Below, piece after piece: positions 53,714-61,860 of a stretch of 64,000 nucleotides of DNA. The position numbers were made by a program, and so were the translations under genes. The stretch is from an uncultured Alistipes sp. Lineage in GTDB: Bacteria; Bacteroidota; Bacteroidia; Bacteroidales; Rikenellaceae. Location: assembly GCA_900541585.1 (NCBI GenBank), contig UQKD01000010.1, forward strand, positions 43,670 through 107,669, read 5' to 3'. The notes under the pieces are model-generated. The model was not told where the DNA came from. It was given only the letters and a program-made list of their open reading frames with translations, and made no database searches. The stretch's first letter is position 1; each line of letters opens with the position of its first letter.

Positions 53714-55810
53714 TTATTCGAACTGCAATTCGTCGAGCAGCCATCCGGCTCCGGCGAATTTGTCGATGACGAACAGCACGTAACGCACGTCCACGGCAAT
53801 CGTCCGCTGCAACTCGGGTTCGAACGCCACATCGCCCGACATGGCTTCCCAGTTGCCGTCGAACGCCAGTCCCAACAGCGCCCCCTTGGCATTCAGCACC
53901 GGGGAACCGGAGTTGCCGCCCGTGATGTCACAGTCAGCGAGGAATGCCACGGGAAGCTCTCCCCGTTCGTTGGCGTAACGTCCGAAATCCTTCGCCGCAT
54001 ACAACTCCTTGAGCTTGGCGGGAACGGTGAACTCCGTGGGATTCTGCGGGTTCTCCTTCTCCATCACGCCCTTGAGCGTCGTATAATAGTTATAATGAAT
54101 GCCGTCCGCCGGATCGTAGGGCAGCACGCGCCCATAGGTCAGACGGAGCGTGAAATTGGCATCCGACGCCCAGGCTTTGTTCGGCTGCATACGCATCAGG
54201 CCCGCAATGTAGAGCCGCTGCCCGTCGGCGAACTTCCGCTTCCCGGCCAGCTGCGCCGCAGCCAGTTCACGCATTTTCGCCGTATAGGATTTGTTCAGCA
54301 GCACGGCGGGATCGTTCGAAACGTCCGTTCCGGCTTCGGCCGCAGCCAACGCCTTCCGCTCGTCGGCGAACACCGAATTGTCGTAAAGATAATCCACATA
54401 AGCATCCGTATCACCGCCGAACTGCTTGTCGATCACCTCGGCGAACACCGAAGGCAGCTCCTTGCAATTTTCCCCGACGATCCGGAACATCCGCTTCGCC
54501 ACACGCCGGTCGGTCGGCATGTTGTAGTCCTTGTAGAACGCTTTCAGCGCCTCGGTCAGTTCCCCGCCCGTCTTCGAAACGGCCAGGCGCGCCGGGGCGA
54601 GAATCTCCACCGAGCGGCCGATCGCCTCGCTCAAATACTGGCTCGAAGCGAAATAGGGAGCCGTCTCCTCCACCGATTCGCGGATCAGGTTCAGGGCGTT
54701 CGAATAGCCTTCCGTAGGCAGCGTGTTCTTCGCCGCCCAGGCGGTGAAGGCCGCCTCCTGCTCCTGCTTGCGTCCCTTCACGTCGAGCCGGCGGATACCG
54801 CGCGACTTGCCGATCGAATTCTTCCAGTAGTTCGATGACTGGGCGTATTTCGAAGCGTACTGAATGCGAACCTTGTCGCTGGCGGCCATGTCCTCCTTCA
54901 GAATGGCCTGCCGCTCGCCGCGGATGAAGATGCGCTGCGGGTTCTCCACTTCGAGCAGACGGTCGATCTCGTAGGAGGTCATGTAACGCTGCGTCGACCC
55001 CGGGAAACCCATGATCATCGCGAAGTCTCCCTCGTCGTAACCGCCGAGCGAAATCTTCAGGAACTTTTCAGCCTTGTAAGGGCGGTTTTCGGGCGAATAC
55101 TCCGCCGGTCTGTTGTCCGGTCCGGCATAAACGCGAAAGACCGAGAAATCGCCCGTATGACGCGGCCACATCCAGTTGTCGGTGTCGCCGCCGAACTTGC
55201 CGATCGACGTCGGGGGCGCACCGACCAGGCGGACATCCGTGAAGACCTCGATCACGAAGGCGAAATACTGGTTGCCCCCGAAGAAGGACTTGACCTCGAC
55301 ATCCATGCCGGGATTCTCCCCGGCAAGGCGTTCCGAAACGGCCTTCACCTGTGCGGCGACCAGCTTTTCCCGCTCCCCGCCCCCGGCGATGTCGGGCACG
55401 GCGCCCAGCACGTCCGGCGTCACGTCGACGATCCGGCGGATAAAGCGCACCTTAAGCCCCGGAGCCGGCAGCTCCTCGGCGCGCGACATGGCCCAGAAAC
55501 CGTTCTTGAGGTAGTCGTGCTCCACGGACGAGAGAGACTGGATCGACCCGTAGCCGCAATGGTGGTTGGTGAACAGCAGCCCGTCGGGCGAGACGATCTC
55601 CCCCGTGCATCCGCCGCCGAAAATGACGATGGCGTCCTTGAGCGAAGAGTTGTTCATGCTGTAAATCTCCTCGGCCGAGAGTTTGCACCCGCGGGCCTTC
55701 ATATCCTTGCTGTTCATTTTCCGGAGATAGGGCAGCATCCACATGCCTTCGTCCGCCGCCGCCGAGAGCGTGACGCACGCCGCGGCGAGCAGTAAAAAGA
55801 TTTTCTTCAT
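53714..55810 (-). CDS. S46 family dipeptidyl peptidase, DPP7-like
   Basis: Exported serine exopeptidase of 698 residues from the ATG at 55810 (signal MKKIFLLLAAACVTLSAAAD); an upstream in-frame start at 55837 adds nine residues overlapping nadA. Catalytic triad: His in LLFTNHHCGYGS (about residue 83-84), Asp in GGDTDNWMWPRHTGDFS, Ser in DITGGNSGSPVLN. Eighteen residues after the Ser is Gly in AFDGNWEAMSGD; in the family Gly there marks DPP7-type preference for hydrophobic P1, Arg marks DPP11 (Asp/Glu). It releases dipeptides in the periplasm of asaccharolytic and gut Bacteroidales. It lies 16 bp after nadA. Confidence 0.92.
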   Translation of the reverse strand: MKKIFLLLAAACVTLSAAADEGMWMLPYLRKMNSKDMKARGCKLSAEEIYSMNNSSLKDAIVIFGGGCTGEIVSPDGLLFTNHHCGYGSIQSLSSVEHDYLKNGFWAMSRAEELPAPGLKVRFIRRIVDVTPDVLGAVPDIAGGGEREKLVAAQVKAVSERLAGENPGMDVEVKSFFGGNQYFAFVIEVFTDVRLVGAPPTSIGKFGGDTDNWMWPRHTGDFSVFRVYAGPDNRPAEYSPENRPYKAEKFLKISLGGYDEGDFAMIMGFPGSTQRYMTSYEIDRLLEVENPQRIFIRGERQAILKEDMAASDKVRIQYASKYAQSSNYWKNSIGKSRGIRRLDVKGRKQEQEAAFTAWAAKNTLPTEGYSNALNLIRESVEETAPYFASSQYLSEAIGRSVEILAPARLAVSKTGGELTEALKAFYKDYNMPTDRRVAKRMFRIVGENCKELPSVFAEVIDKQFGGDTDAYVDYLYDNSVFADERKALAAAEAGTDVSNDPAVLLNKSYTAKMRELAAAQLAGKRKFADGQRLYIAGLMRMQPNKAWASDANFTLRLTYGRVLPYDPADGIHYNYYTTLKGVMEKENPQNPTEFTVPAKLKELYAAKDFGRYANERGELPVAFLADCDITGGNSGSPVLNAKGALLGLAFDGNWEAMSGDVAFEPELQRTIAVDVRYVLFVIDKFAGAGWLLDELQFE

Positions 55811-55826
55811 AAAACGTATTAAAAAA

Positions 55827-56768
55827 TTATTTGACATTGATCATATTGAGAATAGACCGTTCCGCCGCCCGGCGCACCTCGTCATCGAGCACGATCTCGG
55901 GCGATTCGTTCTCAAGGCACGAGCAGATGTTCTCCAGCGTCACCATCTTCATATACTTGCAGTTGTTGCATCCGCACGTCTCGTCGTCGGGAGGCGCCGG
56001 GATGAACCTCTTTTCCGGATAACGCTTCTTCATCTCGGCGAGGATTCCCGCCTCGGTCACCACGATGAACTCCTGCGCGTCGCTCCGGCCGCAGTATTCG
56101 AGGATTCCCGCCGTGGAACCCACATAGTCGGCCACTTCGACGATATAAGCCCGGCACTCGGGGTGCACGACGATCTTCGCCGCCGGATGTTCCCGTTTGA
56201 GCGCCAGCAGCTTTTCGAGCGAAAACTCCTCATGGACGTGGCACGCTCCGTTCCACAGCACCATATTCCTACGCCCCGTGAGCTTCTGTATGTAAGAGCC
56301 GAGGTTGCGGTCGGGAGCGAAGATCACGGGCTGGTCGGCGGGGATCGACTCCACGACCTTCAGCGCGTTGGACGACGTGCAGCAGATGTCGGTCAGCGCC
56401 TTCACGCCGACCGTGGTATTCACATAGGAGACGACCGTGTGGCCGGGATGCGCGGCCTTGAAGGCGGCGAACTCCTTCGCGTCGCACGATTCGGCCAGCG
56501 AGCACCCCGCCTCGGGGCAGGGGATGAGCACCTTTTTTCCGGGGCAGAGGACCTTGGCGGTCTCGGCCATGAAGTGCACTCCGGCGAAAAGGATGATGTC
56601 GGCATCGACCGACTGCGCCCTCACCGACAGGGCGAGCGAGTCGCCCAGAAAATCGGCGACGGCCTGCACTTCGGGCGTCGTGTAGTAGTGCGCCAGGATC
56701 ACGGCGTTTTTCTCGCGCTTGAGATCCCCGATGCGGCGGCTGAGCTCGGAGGAGTTTTCCACGTTCAT
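55827..56768 (-). CDS. nadA: Quinolinate synthase A
   Basis: Protein of 313 residues condensing iminoaspartate with dihydroxyacetone phosphate to quinolinate in NAD synthesis. Conserved blocks: VILAHYYTTPEVQAVADFLGDSL, FAGVHFMAETAKVLCPGKKVL, NTTVGVKALTDICCTSSNALKV, VHPECRAY and the C-terminal CGCNNCKYMKM. The [4Fe-4S] ligands are the Cys in VLCP, CTSSNA and CGCNNC. nadB/nadC are not adjacent. Its 5' side faces the AT-rich gap proposed as origin; a -7 box TATTTTTG lies at 56919-56926 on the minus strand. Confidence 0.96.
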   Translation of the reverse strand: MNVENSSELSRRIGDLKREKNAVILAHYYTTPEVQAVADFLGDSLALSVRAQSVDADIILFAGVHFMAETAKVLCPGKKVLIPCPEAGCSLAESCDAKEFAAFKAAHPGHTVVSYVNTTVGVKALTDICCTSSNALKVVESIPADQPVIFAPDRNLGSYIQKLTGRRNMVLWNGACHVHEEFSLEKLLALKREHPAAKIVVHPECRAYIVEVADYVGSTAGILEYCGRSDAQEFIVVTEAGILAEMKKRYPEKRFIPAPPDDETCGCNNCKYMKMVTLENICSCLENESPEIVLDDEVRRAAERSILNMINVK

Positions 56769-57156
56769 TTTTTATTTTTATTCCTTTAATTAATTTAAAT
56801 AATAAAAGAAGAATAAATAGAATAGCTGTTGATACTGTTGACAAGTGGTAGTGTTATTTTCCAATCAACACTTTTTCTTTATGTTGTTTCTTATTTTAAA
56901 TTATAATTGATTAAAAATCAAAAATATATAAAAACAATCGACAGTTGTTGAAACAGGTTGTCGACATATCGACAGCTATTTGTTTTAAACATTCTATTCC
57001 GGTTTCGGGGCTTTCCTCCACGCCACAACTTCTGAAAAGAAAATTTGGTTTCGGCGAAAAGATTTTTATACCCGTTCCCTTTTTCGAAAAGCAAATTTTT
57101 CCGCCCCTACTTTTCATTCTTTTTCATCGGTTATCAACCCGGTTTTCGACAAGTTG
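56769..57156. other. oriC: Candidate chromosome replication origin (oriC)
   Basis: A 388-bp gap, very AT-rich at 56770-56940, holds clustered 9-mers related to the DnaA box TTATCCACA: tandem TGTTGATAC and TGTTGACAA (56827-56844), CAATCAACA (56862), TGTTGAAAC (56946), TTATCAACC (57131) and TTGTCAACC (57154). A TGTCGA-CATA-TCGACA palindrome lies at 56959-56974. A perfect parS site is 6.4 kb away. Sampled top-strand lines go from C-rich to G-rich across this gap, though with scatter. The region also contains the nadA promoter. No dnaA gene is visible, so this is a candidate only. Confidence 0.55.
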
Positions 57157-58209
57157 TCAACCGTTTTTCATCACTTTACCGACAATCTTTTCGGCGATAT
57201 CGCGGTAGCGTTCCTCGACGCGGGAATCGATCCCCGCTGCAGGTGTTCCCGTCTCTCCTCCGTCCATAATCGACTGGATGATCGGTATTTCTCCCAGGAA
57301 CTCTACCCCGCTCTTTTCGGCGTATGCGCGTGCCCCGCCGCGACCGAAGATGTAATAGCGGTTTTCGGGCAGTTCGGCGGGTGTGAACCATGCCATGTTC
57401 TCGACGATGCCCGCTACGGGGATGTTGACGTTTTCATTGCGGAACATCTCCACGCCCCGTACCACGTCGGCCACGGCGATCTGCTGGGGAGTCGAGACGA
57501 TTACCGCGGCGTCGATTTTCAGTTCGCCGATGATCGACAGGTGCACGTCGCCCGTGCCGGGAGGGAGGTCTGCAAGCAGGAAGTCCAGCGTTCCCCACCG
57601 GGTCTGGTGGATCATCTGTTTGAGGGCGCTGACGGCCATTGCGCCGCGCCACAGCAGCGCGTCGGTGGGTTTGATGAAGAAACCGATGGACATGAGTTTC
57701 ACGTCCATCGATTCGGCCGGGACGATGTGGTCCACCCCGTTCTCGGCGACGGCTTCGGGAACATACCCTTCCACGCCGAACATTTTGGGCTGCGACGGCC
57801 CGTAGATGTCCGCGTCGAGGATGCCGACGCGGAATCCCATGTTCCGCAGGGCGATGGCCAGGTTGGCCGTGACAGTCGACTTGCCTACCCCGCCCTTGCC
57901 CGAAGCCACGGCGATCACCCTGGCGATGCCGCCCGTAGTGGTCTGTGACTTGGGTTCGGGCCGCGGGGCCGCCCCGCCCTCCTTGATCACGACGAGCACC
58001 TCCGCGCCCGGAAACGCCTCGCGCAAAAGGGTTTCGGCCTGGTTCTTGATCTTCACCGCGAACGGGTCGCGTGCTTTGGCGAAGCGCAGCACGACGGTGA
58101 CTTTCCCTTCGGCGGACGCCGTATGTTCGATGAATCCGCTCGAAACGATGTCCTGTCCGGTTTCCGGGTGAACGACCGATGCGAGCAGGCGTTTGATTTT
58201 TTCTTCCAT
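57157..58209 (-). CDS. mrp: Mrp/ApbC-type P-loop ATPase, iron-sulfur cluster carrier
   Basis: Protein of 350 residues. N-terminal MIP18-like domain (residues 1-90, LLASVVHPETGQDIVSSGFIE), then the deviant Walker A IAVASGKGGVGKSTVTANLA near residue 105, switch I DADIYGPSQPKMFG, and Walker B LDFLLADLPPGTGDVHLS. The Cys-x-x-Cys that in E. coli-type Mrp bridges a cluster is absent: the corresponding place reads NMAWFTPAELPENRYYIFG, a form I know from Bacteroides relatives. It presumably transfers Fe-S clusters to target enzymes, such as the [4Fe-4S] enzyme NadA encoded next door, though the latter link is only proximity. Confidence 0.93.
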   Translation of the reverse strand: MEEKIKRLLASVVHPETGQDIVSSGFIEHTASAEGKVTVVLRFAKARDPFAVKIKNQAETLLREAFPGAEVLVVIKEGGAAPRPEPKSQTTTGGIARVIAVASGKGGVGKSTVTANLAIALRNMGFRVGILDADIYGPSQPKMFGVEGYVPEAVAENGVDHIVPAESMDVKLMSIGFFIKPTDALLWRGAMAVSALKQMIHQTRWGTLDFLLADLPPGTGDVHLSIIGELKIDAAVIVSTPQQIAVADVVRGVEMFRNENVNIPVAGIVENMAWFTPAELPENRYYIFGRGGARAYAEKSGVEFLGEIPIIQSIMDGGETGTPAAGIDSRVEERYRDIAEKIVGKVMKNG

Positions 58210-58231
58210 GTCGTATTCAGTTTCTTTTCGG

Positions 58232-58328
58232 CAAAGATATTAAAAAGCGGAACGGGTTCAAAACCGAATCGCGTGCGGTCCGGTAAAGCGCTCCGGCAGG
58301 TAAAAGTGTCGTTACGACACCAAAGATA
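58232..58328 (-). promoter_or_regulatory. Two mrp promoters, the distal one with an operator-like palindrome
   Basis: Minus-strand TATCTTTG occurs twice: 58232-58239 (proximal) and 58321-58328 (distal). The distal box is immediately followed, in transcription direction, by GTGTCGT-A-ACGACAC (58306-58320), a palindrome that would cover the transcription start and could bind a repressor. Confidence 0.5.
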
Positions 58329-58367
58329 ACGTATATTTTAGAGAATATATATAGTGTGGCAATATAT

Positions 58368-58421
58368 TTTATCGAAAAACGATAAATTTTATTTGTTTTT
58401 CGTATAAAATCGCTATATTTG
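58368..58421 (+). promoter_or_regulatory. sppA promoter with upstream palindrome, twin of the natA promoter
   Basis: TTTATCGAAAAACGATAAA (58368-58386), 5 bases, TTTG (58392-58395), 18 bases, TATATTTG (58414-58421), then 42 bases to the ATG. All internal distances equal those at 5764-5817 although most intervening bases differ. Confidence 0.7.
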
Positions 58422-58463
58422 CAGCAACGCACAAAAGAAGACAACAACAAAATAGAGCGAACT

Positions 58464-60230
58464 ATGAATTTTATCAAGACTTTTCTGGCAGGGCTTCTCG
58501 CGGTCGTCGTGGGAACGTTCCTGGTGTTTTTCCTATGGATTTTCATTCTGCTGGGCATCGCCGGCTCGATGGAGAAAAATGTCGTGGTGCATCCCGAATC
58601 GATCCTGAAGATCGACTTCTCGGAGGTGCTGACCGACGCCCCGTCGTCCGATCCGCTGGCGGGTCTCGATCTGATGACGCTCCAGACCCAGCGGCAGCTG
58701 CCGCTCCTGAAGGCGCTCCGCGCCCTCGAAGTCGCGCGGGACGACGACCGTATCAAGGGTATCTACCTGCGGATGAACGGTGCGGGGGGCGTCACCGGCT
58801 CGGCGATCCTGGAGGAGCTGCGCGAGGCGCTCGTGGAGTTCAAGCAGAGCGGCAAATTCATCGTCGCCTACAACGAGACCTATTCGCAGGGCGGCTACTA
58901 CCTGGCTTCGGTAGCCGACAAAATCTACATGCAGCCCGAGGGTATGATGGAGTGGTCGGGATTGGCCATGAACCTGATGTTCTACAAGGGGCTGCTGGAC
59001 AAACTCGATCTCAAGGCCGAAGTGTTCCGTCCCACGGCCTGCAAATACAAGAGCGCCGTCGAACCTTATATCTATGACAGGATGTCCGACGCCAACCGCG
59101 AACAGATGCAGCAGCTCGTCAGCTCGATGTGGGGCATCATCGCCGAAAGCGTCGCCGAGGCGCGCGGAATCGAGCTGAAGACGCTGAACGAAATGGCCGA
59201 CAAACTGGAGGTGGCGCTTCCCGAGGAGGCGGTCGAAAAAGGACTTGTCGACAGTCTGATCTACGAGGACCAGATGGAGGATGTCTTCGCCGAACTGGGC
59301 GTTTCCGACGATTACGACTTCGTCACGCTGGGCGACTACGCCGCGCAGGTGGGCGCCGACCTGAAAAACATTTCCGCCGATCAGGTGGCCGTAGTCTATG
59401 CCGACGGACAGATCGTCGACGGTGAGGGTTACGGCAAGGAAATTTACGGCAATACGCTGGCCGCGAAGATCGCCGGCGTGCGTGACGACGAGAAGGTGAA
59501 GGCCGTCGTGCTGCGTGTCAACTCCCCCGGCGGAAGCGCGCTGGCATCGGACGTCATCTGGCGCGAGATCGAACTGCTGCGCGCCGAGAAGCCCGTCATC
59601 GTGTCGATGGGTTCCTATGCGGCCAGCGGCGGTTACTACATCTCCTGCCCTGCCGATGCGATCGTGGCCGACAAGATGACCCTCACGGGTTCGATCGGCG
59701 TGTTCGGCATGTTCCTCGATACGCGCGACGCCCTGAAAAACAAGCTGGGCATCACCGTCGACGGCGTGAAGAGCAACGCTTCGGCCGATTTCGCGGCCAC
59801 ATCGCCGCTGACGCCCCTGCAGCGGGCGATGATCATGCGCGGTGTCGACCGGGTTTACTCCACTTTCACCGGCCATGTGGCCGAGGGGCGTAATCTTCCC
59901 CTCGAGAAGGTGTTAGACATTGCCGGCGGCCGTGTCTGGCTGGGTAAGGATGCGCTGGAAATCGGTCTGATCGACACCTACGGCGGACTGAAAACAGCCA
60001 TTGCGCTGGCCGTCGACAAGGCGGAACTGGGCGACAGCTACCGGGTCGTCGAAGTGAAGGAGGAGCCGACGGGCTTCGCTGCGATCATCGCGTCGCTGAA
60101 CGTGAGTGTCCGCGAGGCGTTCGCCCGCTCGGAACTGGGACTGATGATGAAGGAGTACAACGCCGTGCGCGAGGCCCTGAACCAGCAGGGTGTCCTGATG
60201 TATTCGCCCTATAAGGTCGAAGTGCGCTGA
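58464..60230 (+). CDS. sppA: Signal peptide peptidase SppA, 67-kDa type
   Basis: Membrane-anchored serine/lysine peptidase of 588 residues that degrades cleaved signal peptides. One N-terminal membrane helix (residues 8-33, LAVVVGTFLVFFLWIFILLG). Tandem S49 domains: the first carries the general-base Lys in FRPTACKYKSAVEPY, the second the nucleophile Ser in VIVSMGSYAASGGYYIS, followed by LTGSIGVFGMF. This split of the dyad is typical of the long form. ATG at 58464 is used because the longer frame begins at a TTG inside the -7 box. It is monocistronic, ending at a strong bidirectional terminator. Confidence 0.95.
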   Translation: MNFIKTFLAGLLAVVVGTFLVFFLWIFILLGIAGSMEKNVVVHPESILKIDFSEVLTDAPSSDPLAGLDLMTLQTQRQLPLLKALRALEVARDDDRIKGIYLRMNGAGGVTGSAILEELREALVEFKQSGKFIVAYNETYSQGGYYLASVADKIYMQPEGMMEWSGLAMNLMFYKGLLDKLDLKAEVFRPTACKYKSAVEPYIYDRMSDANREQMQQLVSSMWGIIAESVAEARGIELKTLNEMADKLEVALPEEAVEKGLVDSLIYEDQMEDVFAELGVSDDYDFVTLGDYAAQVGADLKNISADQVAVVYADGQIVDGEGYGKEIYGNTLAAKIAGVRDDEKVKAVVLRVNSPGGSALASDVIWREIELLRAEKPVIVSMGSYAASGGYYISCPADAIVADKMTLTGSIGVFGMFLDTRDALKNKLGITVDGVKSNASADFAATSPLTPLQRAMIMRGVDRVYSTFTGHVAEGRNLPLEKVLDIAGGRVWLGKDALEIGLIDTYGGLKTAIALAVDKAELGDSYRVVEVKEEPTGFAAIIASLNVSVREAFARSELGLMMKEYNAVREALNQQGVLMYSPYKVEVR

Positions 60231-60251
60231 TCCGCGGCTATGCTATCGTGA

Positions 60252-60287
60252 AAAAGAGGCGCCCCCTTCTCCGGAGGCGCCTCTTTT
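60252..60287. terminator. Bidirectional terminator between sppA and the AraC regulator
   Basis: AAAAGAGGCGCC and GGCGCCTCTTTT form a perfect 12-base stem with a 12-base loop. Its right arm touches the stop codon of the minus-strand gene. Confidence 0.9.
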
Positions 60288-61165
60288 CAGTTCGTTGTCT
60301 CCGGCGTAAGTGGCGAGGTTTTGAACCGGCGGCGGTAGTCGCTGGGCGTGGTCCCGAGATGGGCGCGGAACAGATGGTTGAAATTCGAGACGTTGGTGAA
60401 TCCGCAGCGGGGACCTATTTCCGAAATGGGGAGCTGCGTCTCGACGACAAGCTGCGCGGCCCGGTTGATGCGGAAACTGTTGATGTACTCCCACAGGTTC
60501 TGGTGCGTGCGGCGTTTGAAGTAGCGGCACACCGACGACGGGGACATGTTCACCGAACGGCCGACCTCCTCCAGCGAAAGTTTGCGGGAATAGCCCTCCT
60601 CCACGAACCGGACGATTCGGCGCACCCGGTCGTCCTGGTAGGACCCGTCGTGGCGCGAACCGATTTGCTGCACCTCGTCGGGCGGCGCCGTGGCAAGGTC
60701 GTTGAGGATGCTGAAAAAGAGCGAGACGGCCTCGAAGCCGTCGAGTTTGGGCAGCGATATCATCCGGTCGAGTACGGTGTCGATCGTTTTCGGGGCGAAT
60801 CGCAGCCCTGCCGCGGGGCGGAGCAGCATTTCGCGGATGGGAAGCATGTGTTCGAGCGAGAGGAGCTGCCAGCGGGGCATCTCGCGGCTGAACATGACCG
60901 TGGAGGTTTCGCACCTGGCGTCGGCATACGCCGCGTCGCGTTTGAAACGGTGCGGGGTCCCGGGATTGATGAGCACGAGGTCTTTTTCGGTGAAATCTTC
61001 GACCGCATCGTCCAGGATGCGCTGGCCGCGTACGTGGAGCGTCAGGCAGAGCATGTAATCTTCGTGGTAGTGGAGCGGAGGATCGGTCTGCTTGTCGGGC
61101 CAGTAGTGGGTTACGAATAAATTGTTGCTGCCCACAGGAGCGATGTCGGCGAGAATCTGCTTCAT
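60287..61165 (-). CDS. AraC-family transcriptional regulator
   Basis: Protein of 292 residues. N-terminal half is a cupin-like ligand domain (FVTHYWPDKQTDPPLHYHEDYMLCL, given by parts: HYHEDYML, DLVLINPGTPHRF). The C-terminal 100 residues have both AraC helix-turn-helix units: LEEVGRSVNMSPSSVCRYF and ISEIGPRCGFTNVSNFNHLF, ending with the usual TPSDYRRRF. Ligand and targets are unknown; it is not next to a metabolic operon, so regulation of distant genes or itself is possible. Its -7 box lies seven bases from the ATG. Convergent with sppA. Confidence 0.9.
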   Translation of the reverse strand: MKQILADIAPVGSNNLFVTHYWPDKQTDPPLHYHEDYMLCLTLHVRGQRILDDAVEDFTEKDLVLINPGTPHRFKRDAAYADARCETSTVMFSREMPRWQLLSLEHMLPIREMLLRPAAGLRFAPKTIDTVLDRMISLPKLDGFEAVSLFFSILNDLATAPPDEVQQIGSRHDGSYQDDRVRRIVRFVEEGYSRKLSLEEVGRSVNMSPSSVCRYFKRRTHQNLWEYINSFRINRAAQLVVETQLPISEIGPRCGFTNVSNFNHLFRAHLGTTPSDYRRRFKTSPLTPETTN

Positions 61166-61172
61166 AGTCGGG

Positions 61173-61200
61173 CAAATATAACTAATTTTAAAGAGAATCG
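61173..61200 (-). promoter_or_regulatory. AraC-regulator promoter with the box shared with metG
   Basis: Minus-strand TATATTTG (61173-61180) with ACTAATTTTAAAGAGAATCG on the plus strand at 61181-61200. Seven bases separate the -7 box from the ATG, pointing to a leaderless transcript. Confidence 0.55.
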
Positions 61201-61250
61201 CCCGATAGGGGTGAATATTTTGCGCTTTACACGATCTTTGGCTTTGCCTT

Positions 61251-61315
61251 AGATAGGCTGCGCCTCGGCAAAATGCAAGTAAACTTGCTTTTGCGCTCGG
61301 CTTGCACTATCTTTG
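61251..61315 (+). promoter_or_regulatory. Compound-repeat promoter of queD
   Basis: Nested elements: AGATAG (61251-61256) and CTATCT (61307-61312) as outer inverted repeat; near-identical direct repeats GCGCCTCGGC (61260-61269) and GCGCTCGGC (61293-61301); and a central palindrome GCAAGT-AA-ACTTGC (61275-61288). The outer right arm overlaps the -7 box TATCTTTG (61308-61315), four bases before the ATG. I recall similar elements in Bacteroidales but cannot verify this here. Confidence 0.6.
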
Positions 61316-61319
61316 CAAT

Positions 61320-61772
61320 ATGGCAGTTATCAGATTGACTAAAGAATTTTCGTTCGAGGCGGCCCACGCGCTCGACGGATACGACGGTCCGTGCCGCGAA
61401 ATCCACGGGCACTCCTACCGTCTGTTTGTAACGGTTAAGGGCACTCCGACCGAAAATGCGGCCGATCCGAAATGCGGCATGGTGCTGGATTTCGGCGTGC
61501 TGAAACGGATCGTCGGCGAGGAGATCGTCTCGCGTTTCGACCATGCGCTGGTGCTGCGCGCCTCGGAATCCGGGGCGGAACTCTTCCGCGTGCTCACCGA
61601 ACGCTTCGGCAACGTGGTTACGGTCAGTTACCAGCCGACGTGCGAGAACATGCTCGGCGATTTCGCCGCCCGCATCGCCGCGCGCCTTCCCGAAGGCGTC
61701 GCGCTCCACTCGCTGCGTCTGCACGAGACCGCGACTTCGTTCGCCGAGTGGTTTGCCGAGGACAATATGTAA
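61320..61772 (+). CDS. queD: 6-carboxy-tetrahydropterin synthase (QueD) / PTPS family
   Basis: Protein of 150 residues from the ATG at 61320. Zinc-binding His residues: EFSFEAAHAL, then CREIHGHSYRLFV with the HxH pair. MVLDFGVLKRIV and the substrate Glu region SLRLHETATSFAEW are family blocks; RFDHALVL contains the catalytic His/Asp. It converts dihydroneopterin triphosphate to 6-carboxy-tetrahydropterin for queuosine synthesis; a biopterin-type PTPS role is less likely in bacteria. It begins four bases after a -7 box, so its mRNA appears leaderless. polA follows 88 bp downstream and may be co-transcribed. Confidence 0.9.
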   Translation: MAVIRLTKEFSFEAAHALDGYDGPCREIHGHSYRLFVTVKGTPTENAADPKCGMVLDFGVLKRIVGEEIVSRFDHALVLRASESGAELFRVLTERFGNVVTVSYQPTCENMLGDFAARIAARLPEGVALHSLRLHETATSFAEWFAEDNM

Positions 61773-61860
61773 GAAACAAGAGGGGATTCCGGGTGCGGCA
61801 GGTTTGTGAAAATGGGCGCAGCGGGGAAAAGGTGACTCTAATTGACGCAACTTATCTAAT

